A stretch of DNA of 28,089 nucleotides from a bacterium Ga0077546 (GTDB lineage: Bacteria; Cyanobacteriota; Vampirovibrionia; Obscuribacterales; Obscuribacteraceae). Numbering within the stretch: position 1 is the stretch's first letter; each line of letters begins with the position of its first letter. The notes under the pieces were generated by a model, which saw only the letters and a list, made by a program, of their open reading frames with translations, had not been told where the DNA came from and ran no database searches. The DNA lies in the NCBI GenBank assembly GCA_001464165.1, contig LNEX01000324.1, positions 1 through 28,089 on the forward strand. The letters run 5' to 3'. Below are positions 7,903 through 16,584 of the stretch, piece after piece. Made by a program: the position numbers and the translations under genes.

Positions 7903-8268
7903 CGAACGTGTTCTCCTTTCTGGACTTTGCATCGCGTAACCTAGGTTTTAAGGTTCGATTACGAGAGCATACGGACAATCATTTTAAAAAATGAGGTGGC
8001 CAAAGTTGATTGTACTATTCCCGCACCAACTGAAAATATGTCAAGCACTCGAATGTAAACAGCAAAAAGCCAAAAATACAGCAGGCGCCGTGGTTTAAGG
8101 AATTTTCAAAATTAATCTTTGTCATCAATTATCAGACCATGACAACTAATTGTTATCTAGAGTCTTAATGACACGACATATGGTGCATATTCTGATACTA
8201 ATTGTGGAACTACTTTAAAATGAATTACCCGGCCTTATGGGCCATCTAGAAAGCAAAGCACGTCCAAG
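7903..8268. other. Divergent intergenic region, AT-rich
   Basis: This 366-bp region separates the small secreted gene (minus) from the giant helicase gene (plus). It is AT-rich and has no credible ORF. It must hold two divergent promoters, but I cannot fix a convincing -35/-10 pair for either. One spaced inverted repeat (8119-8145) stands out. No RNA gene is recognisable. Confidence 0.5.
8119..8145. promoter_or_regulatory. Spaced inverted repeat upstream of the helicase gene
   Basis: TTGTCAT (8119-8125) and ATGACAA (8139-8145) are exact reverse complements separated by 13 nt, about 125 bp upstream of the GTG start at 8269. This fits a dyad operator in the helicase promoter region, but nothing identifies the binding protein. 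Confidence 0.3.
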
Positions 8269-11200
8269 GTGCCAAAGACTCAACGCGTAGACCATGTTCC
8301 AAATAGAGTGCCGCTGCAACCGGGAGAATGCCGGGATGCAGTCCATTGGTTTGTCGATTCTGTAGGTCTCTACCAGGGTTCGGTGCGGGGACTGTTTTTA
8401 TCAGACTACTCTGAAGACCAAGAAGCTTTGCTTGAGTCTGCAGTAATCAATTTCAAGAGCCGTGGCGTTACTACCTTAGTAATTACGGGCGAAATGCTTT
8501 ACAAGCAGGCCGATTATCTGTTCCCCCATGCCATTGCCCAAAGTCCGTTCGGTCGGCCGTTGCTGAGTAAGATGGAATTGGACATGCTTGATGCCGATGT
8601 CCTTATTGTCAAAGACTTGAATGCACCGGAAACGCCACAGCAGCTTTGGTATCTATATCACCATTTGCTCTACCCTCGTGCTCTGTCGCAACGCACTTTG
8701 CTGATTAGCACTCAGCTTGGCTACGAAGAATTTCTTGGCTATGGCACTATGTGTGAAGACCTTGAATATGCTGGTCGTAAGGTGACTTGGGAAAAAGTAG
8801 CCTGGCTGCTCGACAGCATCATGATTGACCTGCACCATTTTAGGCAGGTACGTTCTGAAAACTTGCCTCCGATGCTTAAAGTTGAATATTATCTCTATAA
8901 GGCCGTAGCCAGTCGTGGGCTTACTCTCAGCCCTCAACATGTGCTTGGTGACTATAGTCTCGACTTTGCCTTAACGGAACGCAAAGGCAACAAACTGGCA
9001 ATTGAATGCGATGTTTTGGCCAGCCTTGATCAACCCAGCGCTGGTTCGGCCGACGCTAAACGTACCCTGGTATTACTTAGTGATGGTTGGAAATTACTGC
9101 GCTTTACAGCTGTCGAGTTGCTTGCTAATTTAGGCGGCTGTGTCGAAGCCTTAGAAGAAGCCTGGGTGCATGGATACAAACGTTCGCCTTATGGTCGCTT
9201 AGTATCAGGTCACCAACCCGCTACTGTTCTTGATCTACCCGTGGAAGACGATGTGCAGAGGTTAGCCATTACCAATGGTGCTGGTCCGGTCGCCATTACT
9301 GGAGGTGCTGGTACAGGAAAAAGTAGTTGTATTACTCGTCGCGTTGTTCATTTGCTTACACAAGGTGTAAACGCCGAACGAATTTTGGTTATCTCACATT
9401 CAACTGATAGTGCCCGCAGCTTGAAGAGTGAGGTTGAGAAATTAATAGATCGGCAACAAGCCCAGAAAGTAGCATTCTTCAGCTGGAATGAATTGGGTCT
9501 AAAGCTTCTAAAAGAGAATACTGCTGCCATTAAGCGCAAGCCACCACTTAAAGTTGAGGCCAATCCGCAGCGCATAATTCAGCGCTTACTGACAAAGTTT
9601 AAGAAAGATCTTGACCAGCTCACATTAGAGCTGTCGGAGGAATTGGAAGAGTTCACCATTGCTTCTTTGATTTCGCTCTACAAGGCTAATTTGGTTACGC
9701 CTAAGCATGTTAAAGAACGAGCAAAAGGCAATGTTGATGAGCTGGTAGCGAGAGTTTACCAGGGTTATGAAGAGCAATTGCAAAAAAGCAATAAAATCGA
9801 CAGAGACGATATGGTTAGTTTGGCTGCTCAGTTACTGGCTGACAATGCTGATATACGCGCTCGTTATCAATATCAATATGAGTTTGTCTTGGTTGATGAA
9901 TTTCAAGATGCCACTGCTGCCGCCGATTTGCTGGCACGCATTCTTGCTCTTCCTCAAGACAATCTGTATATAGCTGGTGATGAAGACGAATCTATTTTCG
10001 AAAGCAAAGGTGCTTTGCCTCGCATTCTTTCAGAAGTTTCAGTGCGCTTACCAAATGCTCGCTGTTATGTGCTTGAGCGCAATTGGCGTTGTCATCCGGC
10101 TATTGTCAATCATGCCCGTTTGCTCTTAGGTGGGTTGCATCGCCGCAAGATTAACAAAGACATGGTGCCAGGTTGGGACGAATCAGAATCGCAGGCGATT
10201 GTTGGTCCATTCTTGGCTGAAAGTGAAGCCCATGAGGCTGAGTGGGTCGCTAGTCAGGTGCAACAACTTCTAGATATTGGAAGAAATCCCCAAGAAATTG
10301 CAATTTTATATCGCTACAATCGCTATGCATCTATGGTTGAAGAGGCCCTTTTCCGCAAGGGTATCAAGTGTCTGACTACTAATCCAGATTCAACGATGGT
10401 ACCTGATGAAGTAGCGGATGTTATGGCGTTCTTGCGCTTGGTGATGGATCCTGACGGACCAAAGGCGAGAGAATCATTCGAGCGAGTATGTCAATTGCGC
10501 TCCAAAGAAGTTGATCCGAAGCTCTTTGGCACCATTGCTAGTTTTGCCGAAGCTAATAATTTGTCGTTCTTAAAGGCCGTTGAAATATATTCAGAAGCTG
10601 TGGCCGATCAGTCTTGTATGGATTTGAGTCAACTCGTGCGCATCATTCGCACTATGAATCATGAAAATTTGCCTCCGTCTGAAACTATTGCCTTACTCAA
10701 ACGGACTCAGCGCCTTACTGAATACTATAAGTCTGTGAAAGTGCCTCCTGGTGTCAACTATGAACCGATGCGTAAGTTGGCTGCGTTAGAAGAAGAAGCA
10801 CGTAAATTTAAGACAGTGACCGAATTTGTGCGCTCTCAACAAAATTTGCTCAAGGTCAATGACGGGCCAGATAGTGAGCCACTAGTCTATATATTGAGTT
10901 TGCATGAGGCTAAGGGTAAAGAATATCCGATTGTGTTCCTTACTGGAATGGCAGAAGGATTGTTTCCTTCAGAGACTGCTAATGATCCGGAAGAAGAACG
11001 TCGGCTCTGTTATTTAGGTTTTACGAGAGCTCGCGAAGTACTTTATTTATCTTATCCCAATCACTTTAACAACATAGCTCTGGAGCCGTCGCGCTATCTC
11101 TTTGATGCCGCCTTGGTAGGTGAGGGCATGGAGATTCTACAGGCTAGTTCGCCGCTGGTGCTTCCGGTTGTTGACAGTGCTGCTGCTCAGGCTGCATTGC

Positions 11201-13434
11201 AAGCTCAACAAGAAGCTAAAGAAGCAGAACTGAAAGCGCAGCAGGCTGCACTAAAAGCTCAGCAAGAAGCCCAGCGCTTGCAGCAGGAACAAGCCCAAAG
11301 GGCTCAACAAGCCGCAGCTCTCAAGGCCCAACAAGAGGCTCTGGCTGCTCAACAACGTGCTCAGCAAGCGGCAGCAATGAAAGCACAGCAGGAATTGCAG
11401 GAACAGCAGTTGCGGGCACAGCATGAGGCGGCGGTGCGTGCTCAACAGGCCGCTAACGAAAAAATTCTTGCAGAGCAAAAGGCATTTGAGGCTCAGGCTT
11501 TGCAGCACGAGCAATTACTTCGTGCTCAGCATGAAGCTAGTCTCAAAGCTGAGCAAGAGCAACAATTGCGAGCCCAAAAAGAGCAACAATTAAAACTGCA
11601 GCAAGAGCAGCAGCAACAGCAACTGGCCAAGCAGCAAGCGGAAATTCGAGTGCAACAAGAACAACAGTTGCACTTACAACAGCAAATGAGCTTGCGCAGT
11701 CAACAAGATGAACTCATGCGTCAGCAGCAAGAAGCCCAATTGCGCGCTCAAGAGCAAGCGCAACGACAAGCACAGCAAGAAATCGATTTGCGTTCACAGC
11801 ATGAAGCGCAAGTAAGAGCCAGGCTAGAAGCAGCTCAGAAACAGCAGCAGGAAGAACGTCTGCGCGCTATTCAAGCTACTAAAATGGCCCAAGAGGGTCA
11901 GCCGGCTCAAGAGGAACCGTTCGACTTACATAAGCAAATTGTGCTAGAAGCAGCACAAATCGCTCAGTTTGCTCAGGAAGAAGAAGCGGCTCAAGCAGCA
12001 GCTCAGGCCGCTGCGCAAGAAGCTGTAAAAGCCTCAGCTCAGGCGGCGGTTGAAGCTGTGTTGCAAGCAGAGGCAGAGGTAGCTACTCAAACTGCTACTC
12101 AAACTGCTGCTCAGTCTGTAGATCTGACTGGAGCTCATGCGGACATGAGTCAATTAGACCAGATTCAACAGTTTGAGCCCGTAGAACACCTGCAACAAGT
12201 AGATCAGGAGCAGCCGATTGCCAATCAGTCTAGCTTCGGGCAGCCTAGTTTCAATCAGCCTATTGAAGTGCCAGCGCCGGTTCCTGTGGTAGGAAAGGGC
12301 AAGGGTAAAGGTAAGAAGAAAGGTAAGGGGCAGACTGAAGAAATTTCACCAGCCAATCTTGCTATCGATGTTGTGCCACCGCCATCGATGGCGAGTGAAG
12401 CTTTGAGAGCAGAAGAGACTATTGGCTTGCCACCGGTTTCGCCTGAACAGGTGCTTGAGCAGTCACCGACAACTGCACTGGATCAACTAGGGGCACTTTT
12501 CGGTGAAGCAGTCGCGGCGCAGCCAACTTATGCCTCAGACTTCTTCGATCCAGCTTCAGCGCCGCCGACCAGTCAGCCGGTCTATCAGTCGCAACCTCTA
12601 GATCAGCTTATAGATCAATCTCTGGATCAACGTCAGGAACAACCTCAGGGGCACGAGCAACACTCAGAATCGCCCTATCAGGCTCCTAGTGTGCCTATTC
12701 CATCACCCACTTTTAGACCGGTCACGCCGGCTGCCCCAGTTCACCTGCAAGAGATTGTTCAACCTGGTGTTCAGGCGCAACCGCCAGTGCCAACAGCGCC
12801 GCCAGCACAAATAGAAGAATATGATGTTCTAGCAGATCTAATTCCTGACTACCAGCCAGAAGCTTATGGTCAGCACAATTCAGAAACTCCTGCTATTTCA
12901 GCTCTTCCTTCTCAGCCCGCTGCAGCTGATGCTGTGCCAGCTGCAGATGCACGACAAGCGTTTTGGAATACAGTTAATAGTGCCATAAAGAGTGATCCGC
13001 GGCAGGTCGCCGGGGGCGGTGTGCCGCAGGGTGTCTCCGCTCCTATTCCGGCTTACTTCCCGCAGCCACAGATGGCTCCGGCCAGTCTGCCTGGTGGTAC
13101 CGCTTGCCCTGGTTGTTCCGAGTATCTTGAGCCCGGGTCGAGATTCTGTGGTGAATGCGGTTATCGACTAGAAGCAAGAATTTCAGCTTGCCATTTGTGT
13201 GGTGCACCGCAAGAGCCTGGCGCTAAATTCTGTGGTGAATGCGGTTCTAAAGCTGCTCCTGAAGCAGTGGCTTCGGGCAATACTTTCGTTCAAGGTGAGC
13301 CAGCCCCATCGGGACCTGGGCAGGCGCAAGCTGCTGGTATGAGCGAAGAGGCCCGCCAATATGAAACTTACTTGAGTGGTCAGAAGCCCACTCAACAAGC
13401 CTGGGTGACTAAACTCAAGAAAATACTAGACTAA
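8269..13434 (+). CDS. UvrD/Rep-type SF1A helicase fused to Vsr/DUF559-like nuclease and double zinc ribbon
   Basis: This 1721-residue protein starts with GTG at 8269; no ATG lies in frame upstream before a stop at 8221. Residues about 30-185 resemble a DnaC/IstB ATPase without a P-loop. Residues about 198-300 match the Vsr/DUF559 nuclease fold: D232 in DYSLDFAL, E246 and D248 in LAIECD, then SDGWKLLRF. Residues 335-945 form an SF1A 3'-5' helicase: Walker A GGAGTGKSS (K351), DEFQD (543-547), AGDEDESIF, NWRCHP (605-610), HEAKGKEYP (879-887) and GFTRARE (917-923). Residues about 970-1285 are Gln/Ala-rich, followed by a Lys/Gly patch (1342-1355) and a Pro/Gln-rich region. A double zinc ribbon follows, with Cys pairs 1613/1616, 1627/1630, 1641/1644 and 1655/1658. 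The likely role is DNA unwinding and cleavage in repair or defence (inference). The stop overlaps the convergent gene by 4 nt. Confidence 0.9.
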   Translation: MPKTQRVDHVPNRVPLQPGECRDAVHWFVDSVGLYQGSVRGLFLSDYSEDQEALLESAVINFKSRGVTTLVITGEMLYKQADYLFPHAIAQSPFGRPLLSKMELDMLDADVLIVKDLNAPETPQQLWYLYHHLLYPRALSQRTLLISTQLGYEEFLGYGTMCEDLEYAGRKVTWEKVAWLLDSIMIDLHHFRQVRSENLPPMLKVEYYLYKAVASRGLTLSPQHVLGDYSLDFALTERKGNKLAIECDVLASLDQPSAGSADAKRTLVLLSDGWKLLRFTAVELLANLGGCVEALEEAWVHGYKRSPYGRLVSGHQPATVLDLPVEDDVQRLAITNGAGPVAITGGAGTGKSSCITRRVVHLLTQGVNAERILVISHSTDSARSLKSEVEKLIDRQQAQKVAFFSWNELGLKLLKENTAAIKRKPPLKVEANPQRIIQRLLTKFKKDLDQLTLELSEELEEFTIASLISLYKANLVTPKHVKERAKGNVDELVARVYQGYEEQLQKSNKIDRDDMVSLAAQLLADNADIRARYQYQYEFVLVDEFQDATAAADLLARILALPQDNLYIAGDEDESIFESKGALPRILSEVSVRLPNARCYVLERNWRCHPAIVNHARLLLGGLHRRKINKDMVPGWDESESQAIVGPFLAESEAHEAEWVASQVQQLLDIGRNPQEIAILYRYNRYASMVEEALFRKGIKCLTTNPDSTMVPDEVADVMAFLRLVMDPDGPKARESFERVCQLRSKEVDPKLFGTIASFAEANNLSFLKAVEIYSEAVADQSCMDLSQLVRIIRTMNHENLPPSETIALLKRTQRLTEYYKSVKVPPGVNYEPMRKLAALEEEARKFKTVTEFVRSQQNLLKVNDGPDSEPLVYILSLHEAKGKEYPIVFLTGMAEGLFPSETANDPEEERRLCYLGFTRAREVLYLSYPNHFNNIALEPSRYLFDAALVGEGMEILQASSPLVLPVVDSAAAQAALQAQQEAKEAELKAQQAALKAQQEAQRLQQEQAQRAQQAAALKAQQEALAAQQRAQQAAAMKAQQELQEQQLRAQHEAAVRAQQAANEKILAEQKAFEAQALQHEQLLRAQHEASLKAEQEQQLRAQKEQQLKLQQEQQQQQLAKQQAEIRVQQEQQLHLQQQMSLRSQQDELMRQQQEAQLRAQEQAQRQAQQEIDLRSQHEAQVRARLEAAQKQQQEERLRAIQATKMAQEGQPAQEEPFDLHKQIVLEAAQIAQFAQEEEAAQAAAQAAAQEAVKASAQAAVEAVLQAEAEVATQTATQTAAQSVDLTGAHADMSQLDQIQQFEPVEHLQQVDQEQPIANQSSFGQPSFNQPIEVPAPVPVVGKGKGKGKKKGKGQTEEISPANLAIDVVPPPSMASEALRAEETIGLPPVSPEQVLEQSPTTALDQLGALFGEAVAAQPTYASDFFDPASAPPTSQPVYQSQPLDQLIDQSLDQRQEQPQGHEQHSESPYQAPSVPIPSPTFRPVTPAAPVHLQEIVQPGVQAQPPVPTAPPAQIEEYDVLADLIPDYQPEAYGQHNSETPAISALPSQPAAADAVPAADARQAFWNTVNSAIKSDPRQVAGGGVPQGVSAPIPAYFPQPQMAPASLPGGTACPGCSEYLEPGSRFCGECGYRLEARISACHLCGAPQEPGAKFCGECGSKAAPEAVASGNTFVQGEPAPSGPGQAQAAGMSEEARQYETYLSGQKPTQQAWVTKLKKILD
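11176..12125 (+). repeat. Low-complexity Gln/Ala-rich coding repeat
   Basis: About 315 codons of degenerate repeats encode units such as LKAQQEAQ, LRAQHEA and QQLRAQKEQQ. The repeats recur through CAGCAA/GCTCAA-type hexamers with varied synonymous codons, so the protein repeat is older than any recent DNA slippage. The charge and Ala pattern suggests a long helix or coiled coil. Another short tandem, ACTCAAACTGCT, occurs twice near 12087-12110. Confidence 0.7.
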
Positions 13435-14180
13435 AAGCGATCGCCGACTTGTCTTTGAATTTGTATCTTGGCTACTTCTACTTCTCTTAATGGCACTAGT
13501 TTCAGAGCATCCCAGGCGCATTGAGTGAGATCTGGAGGTAGCTGTCGAATCACTGGCCATGGGTCTTTGCCGTCGGCTGTGATTTCTTTTAGGCAATTTT
13601 GCACTCTGACCGTGAGGCGGTGATAGCGCTTTCGTACTTGCTCAAGTAGTTCATGGGTGACGCCAAGATGGCAAATTCTGTCTTCCGGAGAGCAGACGGC
13701 AGCTTCTTTTTTGAAAGTAGCGACGGCAGTAGCCCAATGTTCTCTTGAGCGCTCAGCAATTGGGTGCTCTTGAAAAGAGTCTTCAGCGTTCAAATCTTCA
13801 AGTGGTACATCTTGCAAAAATTGATAGAACAGCATCATTAGTCGAGCGTGGCGCCAGGCAATCAAGAGAGGTTCAAGGCCAAGTTCTTCGGCTGCCATAA
13901 GATGGTGATGGCCAGACAGGTTGAGAACTGTTGACATGGCAGATTTTAACTCGGGTTTGAGTGTCTCAATCATATCTTCGCGGTCAAGTGGATCAAGGTC
14001 TTCGAGCTCTTCGATCATGGCTGCTGTGGCCTCTTCGAGGTCAGCTTCGCGAATGAGAAAATCGCCGCGCATTAACTGGAAGTTTGGATCACTGCTTGAA
14101 GTTAGTCGCAAAGTGGTCAGCGCTTGTTGCTTTTCAGCAAGAAGTCGGCTTGTATTTTCGATTAGGTCGATAAGGGCCAT
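13431..14180 (-). CDS. Hypothetical acidic helical protein
   Basis: This 249-residue protein starts at ATG 14180. I do not recognise it. It is predicted to be almost all helical and soluble. An N-terminal heptad-like helix (LIENTSRLLAEKQQALTTL) is followed by a strongly acidic stretch (MIEELEDLDPLDREDMIETL). The middle is His-containing and amphipathic (GHHHLMAAEELGLEPL), and the C-terminal half has scattered aromatics. There is no signal peptide and no catalytic motif. Its stop codon overlaps the helicase stop tail to tail in CTAA (13431-13434), so the two transcripts must overlap at their 3' ends. The kinase gene is divergent, 167 bp away. Confidence 0.75.
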   Translation of the reverse strand: MALIDLIENTSRLLAEKQQALTTLRLTSSSDPNFQLMRGDFLIREADLEEATAAMIEELEDLDPLDREDMIETLKPELKSAMSTVLNLSGHHHLMAAEELGLEPLLIAWRHARLMMLFYQFLQDVPLEDLNAEDSFQEHPIAERSREHWATAVATFKKEAAVCSPEDRICHLGVTHELLEQVRKRYHRLTVRVQNCLKEITADGKDPWPVIRQLPPDLTQCAWDALKLVPLREVEVAKIQIQRQVGDRF

Positions 14181-14256
14181 GATTTAGCTCACTTTGGTCG
14201 CTTTCAATTATAATGCGATAGCTCTATCTGCACTGTAGCACAGCCTAATCAAGTAT

Positions 14257-14271
14257 GGCTTGTTTCAAGCC
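14257..14271. promoter_or_regulatory. Short hairpin in the kinase upstream region
   Basis: GGCTTG (14257-14262) and CAAGCC (14266-14271) form a perfect 6-bp stem with a 3-nt loop. It lies midway in the 167-bp divergent region between the starts at 14180 and 14348. It could act as an operator or leader hairpin; I see no other support. Confidence 0.2.
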
Positions 14272-14347
14272 TAGTGGCCGTGTGGAATAAGCAATAAAGC
14301 ACCTCTAGAAGTAAAGTTGAGAAGTTTTAGCAATTTTTGAGCAAGCA

Positions 14348-16525
14348 ATGAAGGGTAACTCCAGCGACTATCCACCGGGTTTTCAAATCAATAAAGCTTA
14401 TGAAGTGATTGGCATCATTGGCCATGGCGGAATGGGAGCTGTCTACCGCGTACGTCATCTCTTCTTGTCAAAAGAAATGGCGCTTAAAATTTTGCCTGCA
14501 GATAAAGTTTCTGAGATTTCATGGAAACGCTTTCAGATTGAGGCCCAGGCTATAGCCAGGCTAACTCACCCCAATATCGTGCGCATTTTTGATATGGGTA
14601 TGGTTGATGGTGTCACTCCATATTACGCTATGGAGCTTTTGAACGGACAGTCACTGGCGCAAAAGCTGAAGAAAAAACATGTGTTGCCTGTCGGCGAAGC
14701 CATTGCAATTTATCGGCAGGTCTGTGCTGGCTTGGCGTACGCTCACGAACACCAGATTATTCACAGAGATGTAAAGCCAGCCAACATAGTTTTGCAAGAA
14801 GTAGAACCAGGAGTAATTTCGGCAAAGTTGGTTGATTTCGGCATTGCTAAGTTAACTGGTGATGGCGATGGTGATAAACAAGGCTTGACGCGCCCTGGTG
14901 AAGTGTTTGGTAGTCCTCAATATATGAGCCCTGAACAGTGCGCTGGCCAACCCGTTGACTACAGAACAGATCTTTATTCGCTGGGTGCTTCACTCTTTGA
15001 GACTTTGACAGGTAGAGTTCCCTTTATTGGCGCTGATGCCATGACTACCGTGCAAATGCATCAAACTGACGAACCACCAAGTTTGTTTGATGCATCAGAA
15101 GGGGCAGACTTCCCTGAGAAGATTCAAGAGTTAATTGATACCCTGTTGGCAAAAGCTCCAGAGGATCGCCCACAATCAGCCTCTGACGTGGCGGCTGAAC
15201 TTCTCTCTATTGAGCGATCGCTTGCCAATCAAGAGAACAATGAAAAGCGCAGAGAATCGACAGTGGGGGTACGCAAGCCTTCTTCAAAGCGCAAGGTTGA
15301 CGAGAGTGATACAGATTCTCAATCAAGTGGTAAGAATAATTCTTTGATTGTTGCTTCGTTAGCTGGTGTGGTGGCGCTCTGTTTACTCGGCGGTGGTGCC
15401 TACTTTGTTTTTGGACAAAAATTGCTTCACCGCAGTGCCGCAGAGCAGAGGACAGATGAGAAGAAAGTTGAAAAGAGTGAACAACTAAAGACCGAAGGTG
15501 CTTTTAAAGTTGAAGCCGAGAAGAAGGAACCATTTTTCTTAGGAACAACAAACAAAGACGGACATCAGGTTTCTCATTATAAATTTCCTGATGAAATTTC
15601 ACTGGGCACGCTTACGCTGCGCAATGATGATGACGAGAAACTGCAAGAGGCTAAAGGAGAACTTTTCATTCCCACTCGGTACAACTTGCAGTTCACACCA
15701 AATAATCTTTGTTTGAAAAATCCAGGCATACTCAGGCGTTTTGATGATGGTACCTTACAGGCCATTGATTTGACCACAGGTGAGGCCGATCTATCTAACT
15801 CAGTTGCACCTTCGAACTCTAGTGGTGCCGAACCAAAGGAACCTAAAGTGGCTGAAGAAGCCGCGAGAAGGTTGCATCGCAACGAAATTGTTAACAATGA
15901 AACACTAAAATGTTTGACTCAAATCAAAAGTTTGAAGACTATTAAGTTGACTCAAAGTAGTGTTACTGGAGAGGTTTTAGTTACTCTTTCTCGTTTTCCT
16001 AAGTTGGTAGATCTGCAAATAGGATTTACAGACATTGATGGTGAGCAGCTGGCTCAGTCTGGTCTGTTGGCCAATTTGCAAACATTGCACGCTGATCGGT
16101 GTTCAAAAATTAGTGCGGCCATTGCAGCCTTAGAAAATTCGGCACGACTACGAAAATTATTTATTCCATTTTGCAGTGTTAATGCCAAAGACATTCAAAA
16201 CATAAGCACTATGAAAGAGCTGATACGGCTTAAACTCTCTGAAAACGTCTTAAATGATAATGACTTAGCACCACTGGTTAAGTTGTCGAAGTTAGTTGAT
16301 CTTGAGCTGGATGGTTGCAAAATTACTCCGGCTTGTGTCAAAACATTGAGCCAATGCAAGGCTCTAAGGGAAATTAGCGTGCGGCGAAATGGCTGGACGT
16401 CTGAGCAAATTGAGACGTTTAAAGCAGACATGCAAAAGGCTAATCCACAGATAAAGATAGCAATAGATCTTGCTGGAGATCAAACTTTGAAGCAGTTGGC
16501 TGAGCCAGCGCCGGAAGAAGAGTAG
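14348..16525 (+). CDS. Hanks-type Ser/Thr kinase with TM segment and leucine-rich repeat tail
   Basis: This 725-residue protein starts at ATG 14348. Residues 18-285 are a complete eukaryotic-type protein kinase. They contain the Gly-rich loop GHGGMGAVY (25-33), the ATP lysine K47, the catalytic loop HRDVKPAN (139-146), the DFG motif (163-165), the activation-end motif MSPEQ, and DLYSLGASLFE of subdomain IX. All catalytic residues are present, so it should phosphorylate Ser/Thr. A charged Ser-rich linker leads to one TM helix around residues 332-356 (LIVASLAGVVALCLLGGGAY). The outer part ends in leucine-rich repeats from about residue 520 (for example LVDLELDGCKITPACVKTL). This is a receptor-like arrangement: an extracytoplasmic LRR sensor and a cytoplasmic kinase, analogous to PknB but with LRR in place of PASTA domains. 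Ligand and substrates are unknown. Confidence 0.92.
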   Translation: MKGNSSDYPPGFQINKAYEVIGIIGHGGMGAVYRVRHLFLSKEMALKILPADKVSEISWKRFQIEAQAIARLTHPNIVRIFDMGMVDGVTPYYAMELLNGQSLAQKLKKKHVLPVGEAIAIYRQVCAGLAYAHEHQIIHRDVKPANIVLQEVEPGVISAKLVDFGIAKLTGDGDGDKQGLTRPGEVFGSPQYMSPEQCAGQPVDYRTDLYSLGASLFETLTGRVPFIGADAMTTVQMHQTDEPPSLFDASEGADFPEKIQELIDTLLAKAPEDRPQSASDVAAELLSIERSLANQENNEKRRESTVGVRKPSSKRKVDESDTDSQSSGKNNSLIVASLAGVVALCLLGGGAYFVFGQKLLHRSAAEQRTDEKKVEKSEQLKTEGAFKVEAEKKEPFFLGTTNKDGHQVSHYKFPDEISLGTLTLRNDDDEKLQEAKGELFIPTRYNLQFTPNNLCLKNPGILRRFDDGTLQAIDLTTGEADLSNSVAPSNSSGAEPKEPKVAEEAARRLHRNEIVNNETLKCLTQIKSLKTIKLTQSSVTGEVLVTLSRFPKLVDLQIGFTDIDGEQLAQSGLLANLQTLHADRCSKISAAIAALENSARLRKLFIPFCSVNAKDIQNISTMKELIRLKLSENVLNDNDLAPLVKLSKLVDLELDGCKITPACVKTLSQCKALREISVRRNGWTSEQIETFKADMQKANPQIKIAIDLAGDQTLKQLAEPAPEEE

Positions 16526-16537
16526 TGGGTCGTTCAG

Positions 16538-16557
16538 TTCGACGATCGCAGGTCGAA
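16538..16557. terminator. Possible hairpin between convergent genes
   Basis: TTCGAC (16538-16543) and GTCGAA (16552-16557) are perfect inverted repeats with an 8-nt loop. They lie in the 59-bp gap between the kinase stop and the convergent TPR lipoprotein stop. There is no T run, so it is a weak candidate for a bidirectional terminator. Confidence 0.3.
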
Positions 16558-16584
16558 ATATCGGCGACTTGAAGGCAGCAATGC

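Noticed and set aside
11251..11514. Minus-strand Leu-rich frame opposite the Gln/Ala repeat
   Set aside because: Leu/Ser/Cys-rich frames are the expected antisense of CAG/GCT-rich codons; no ribosome site.
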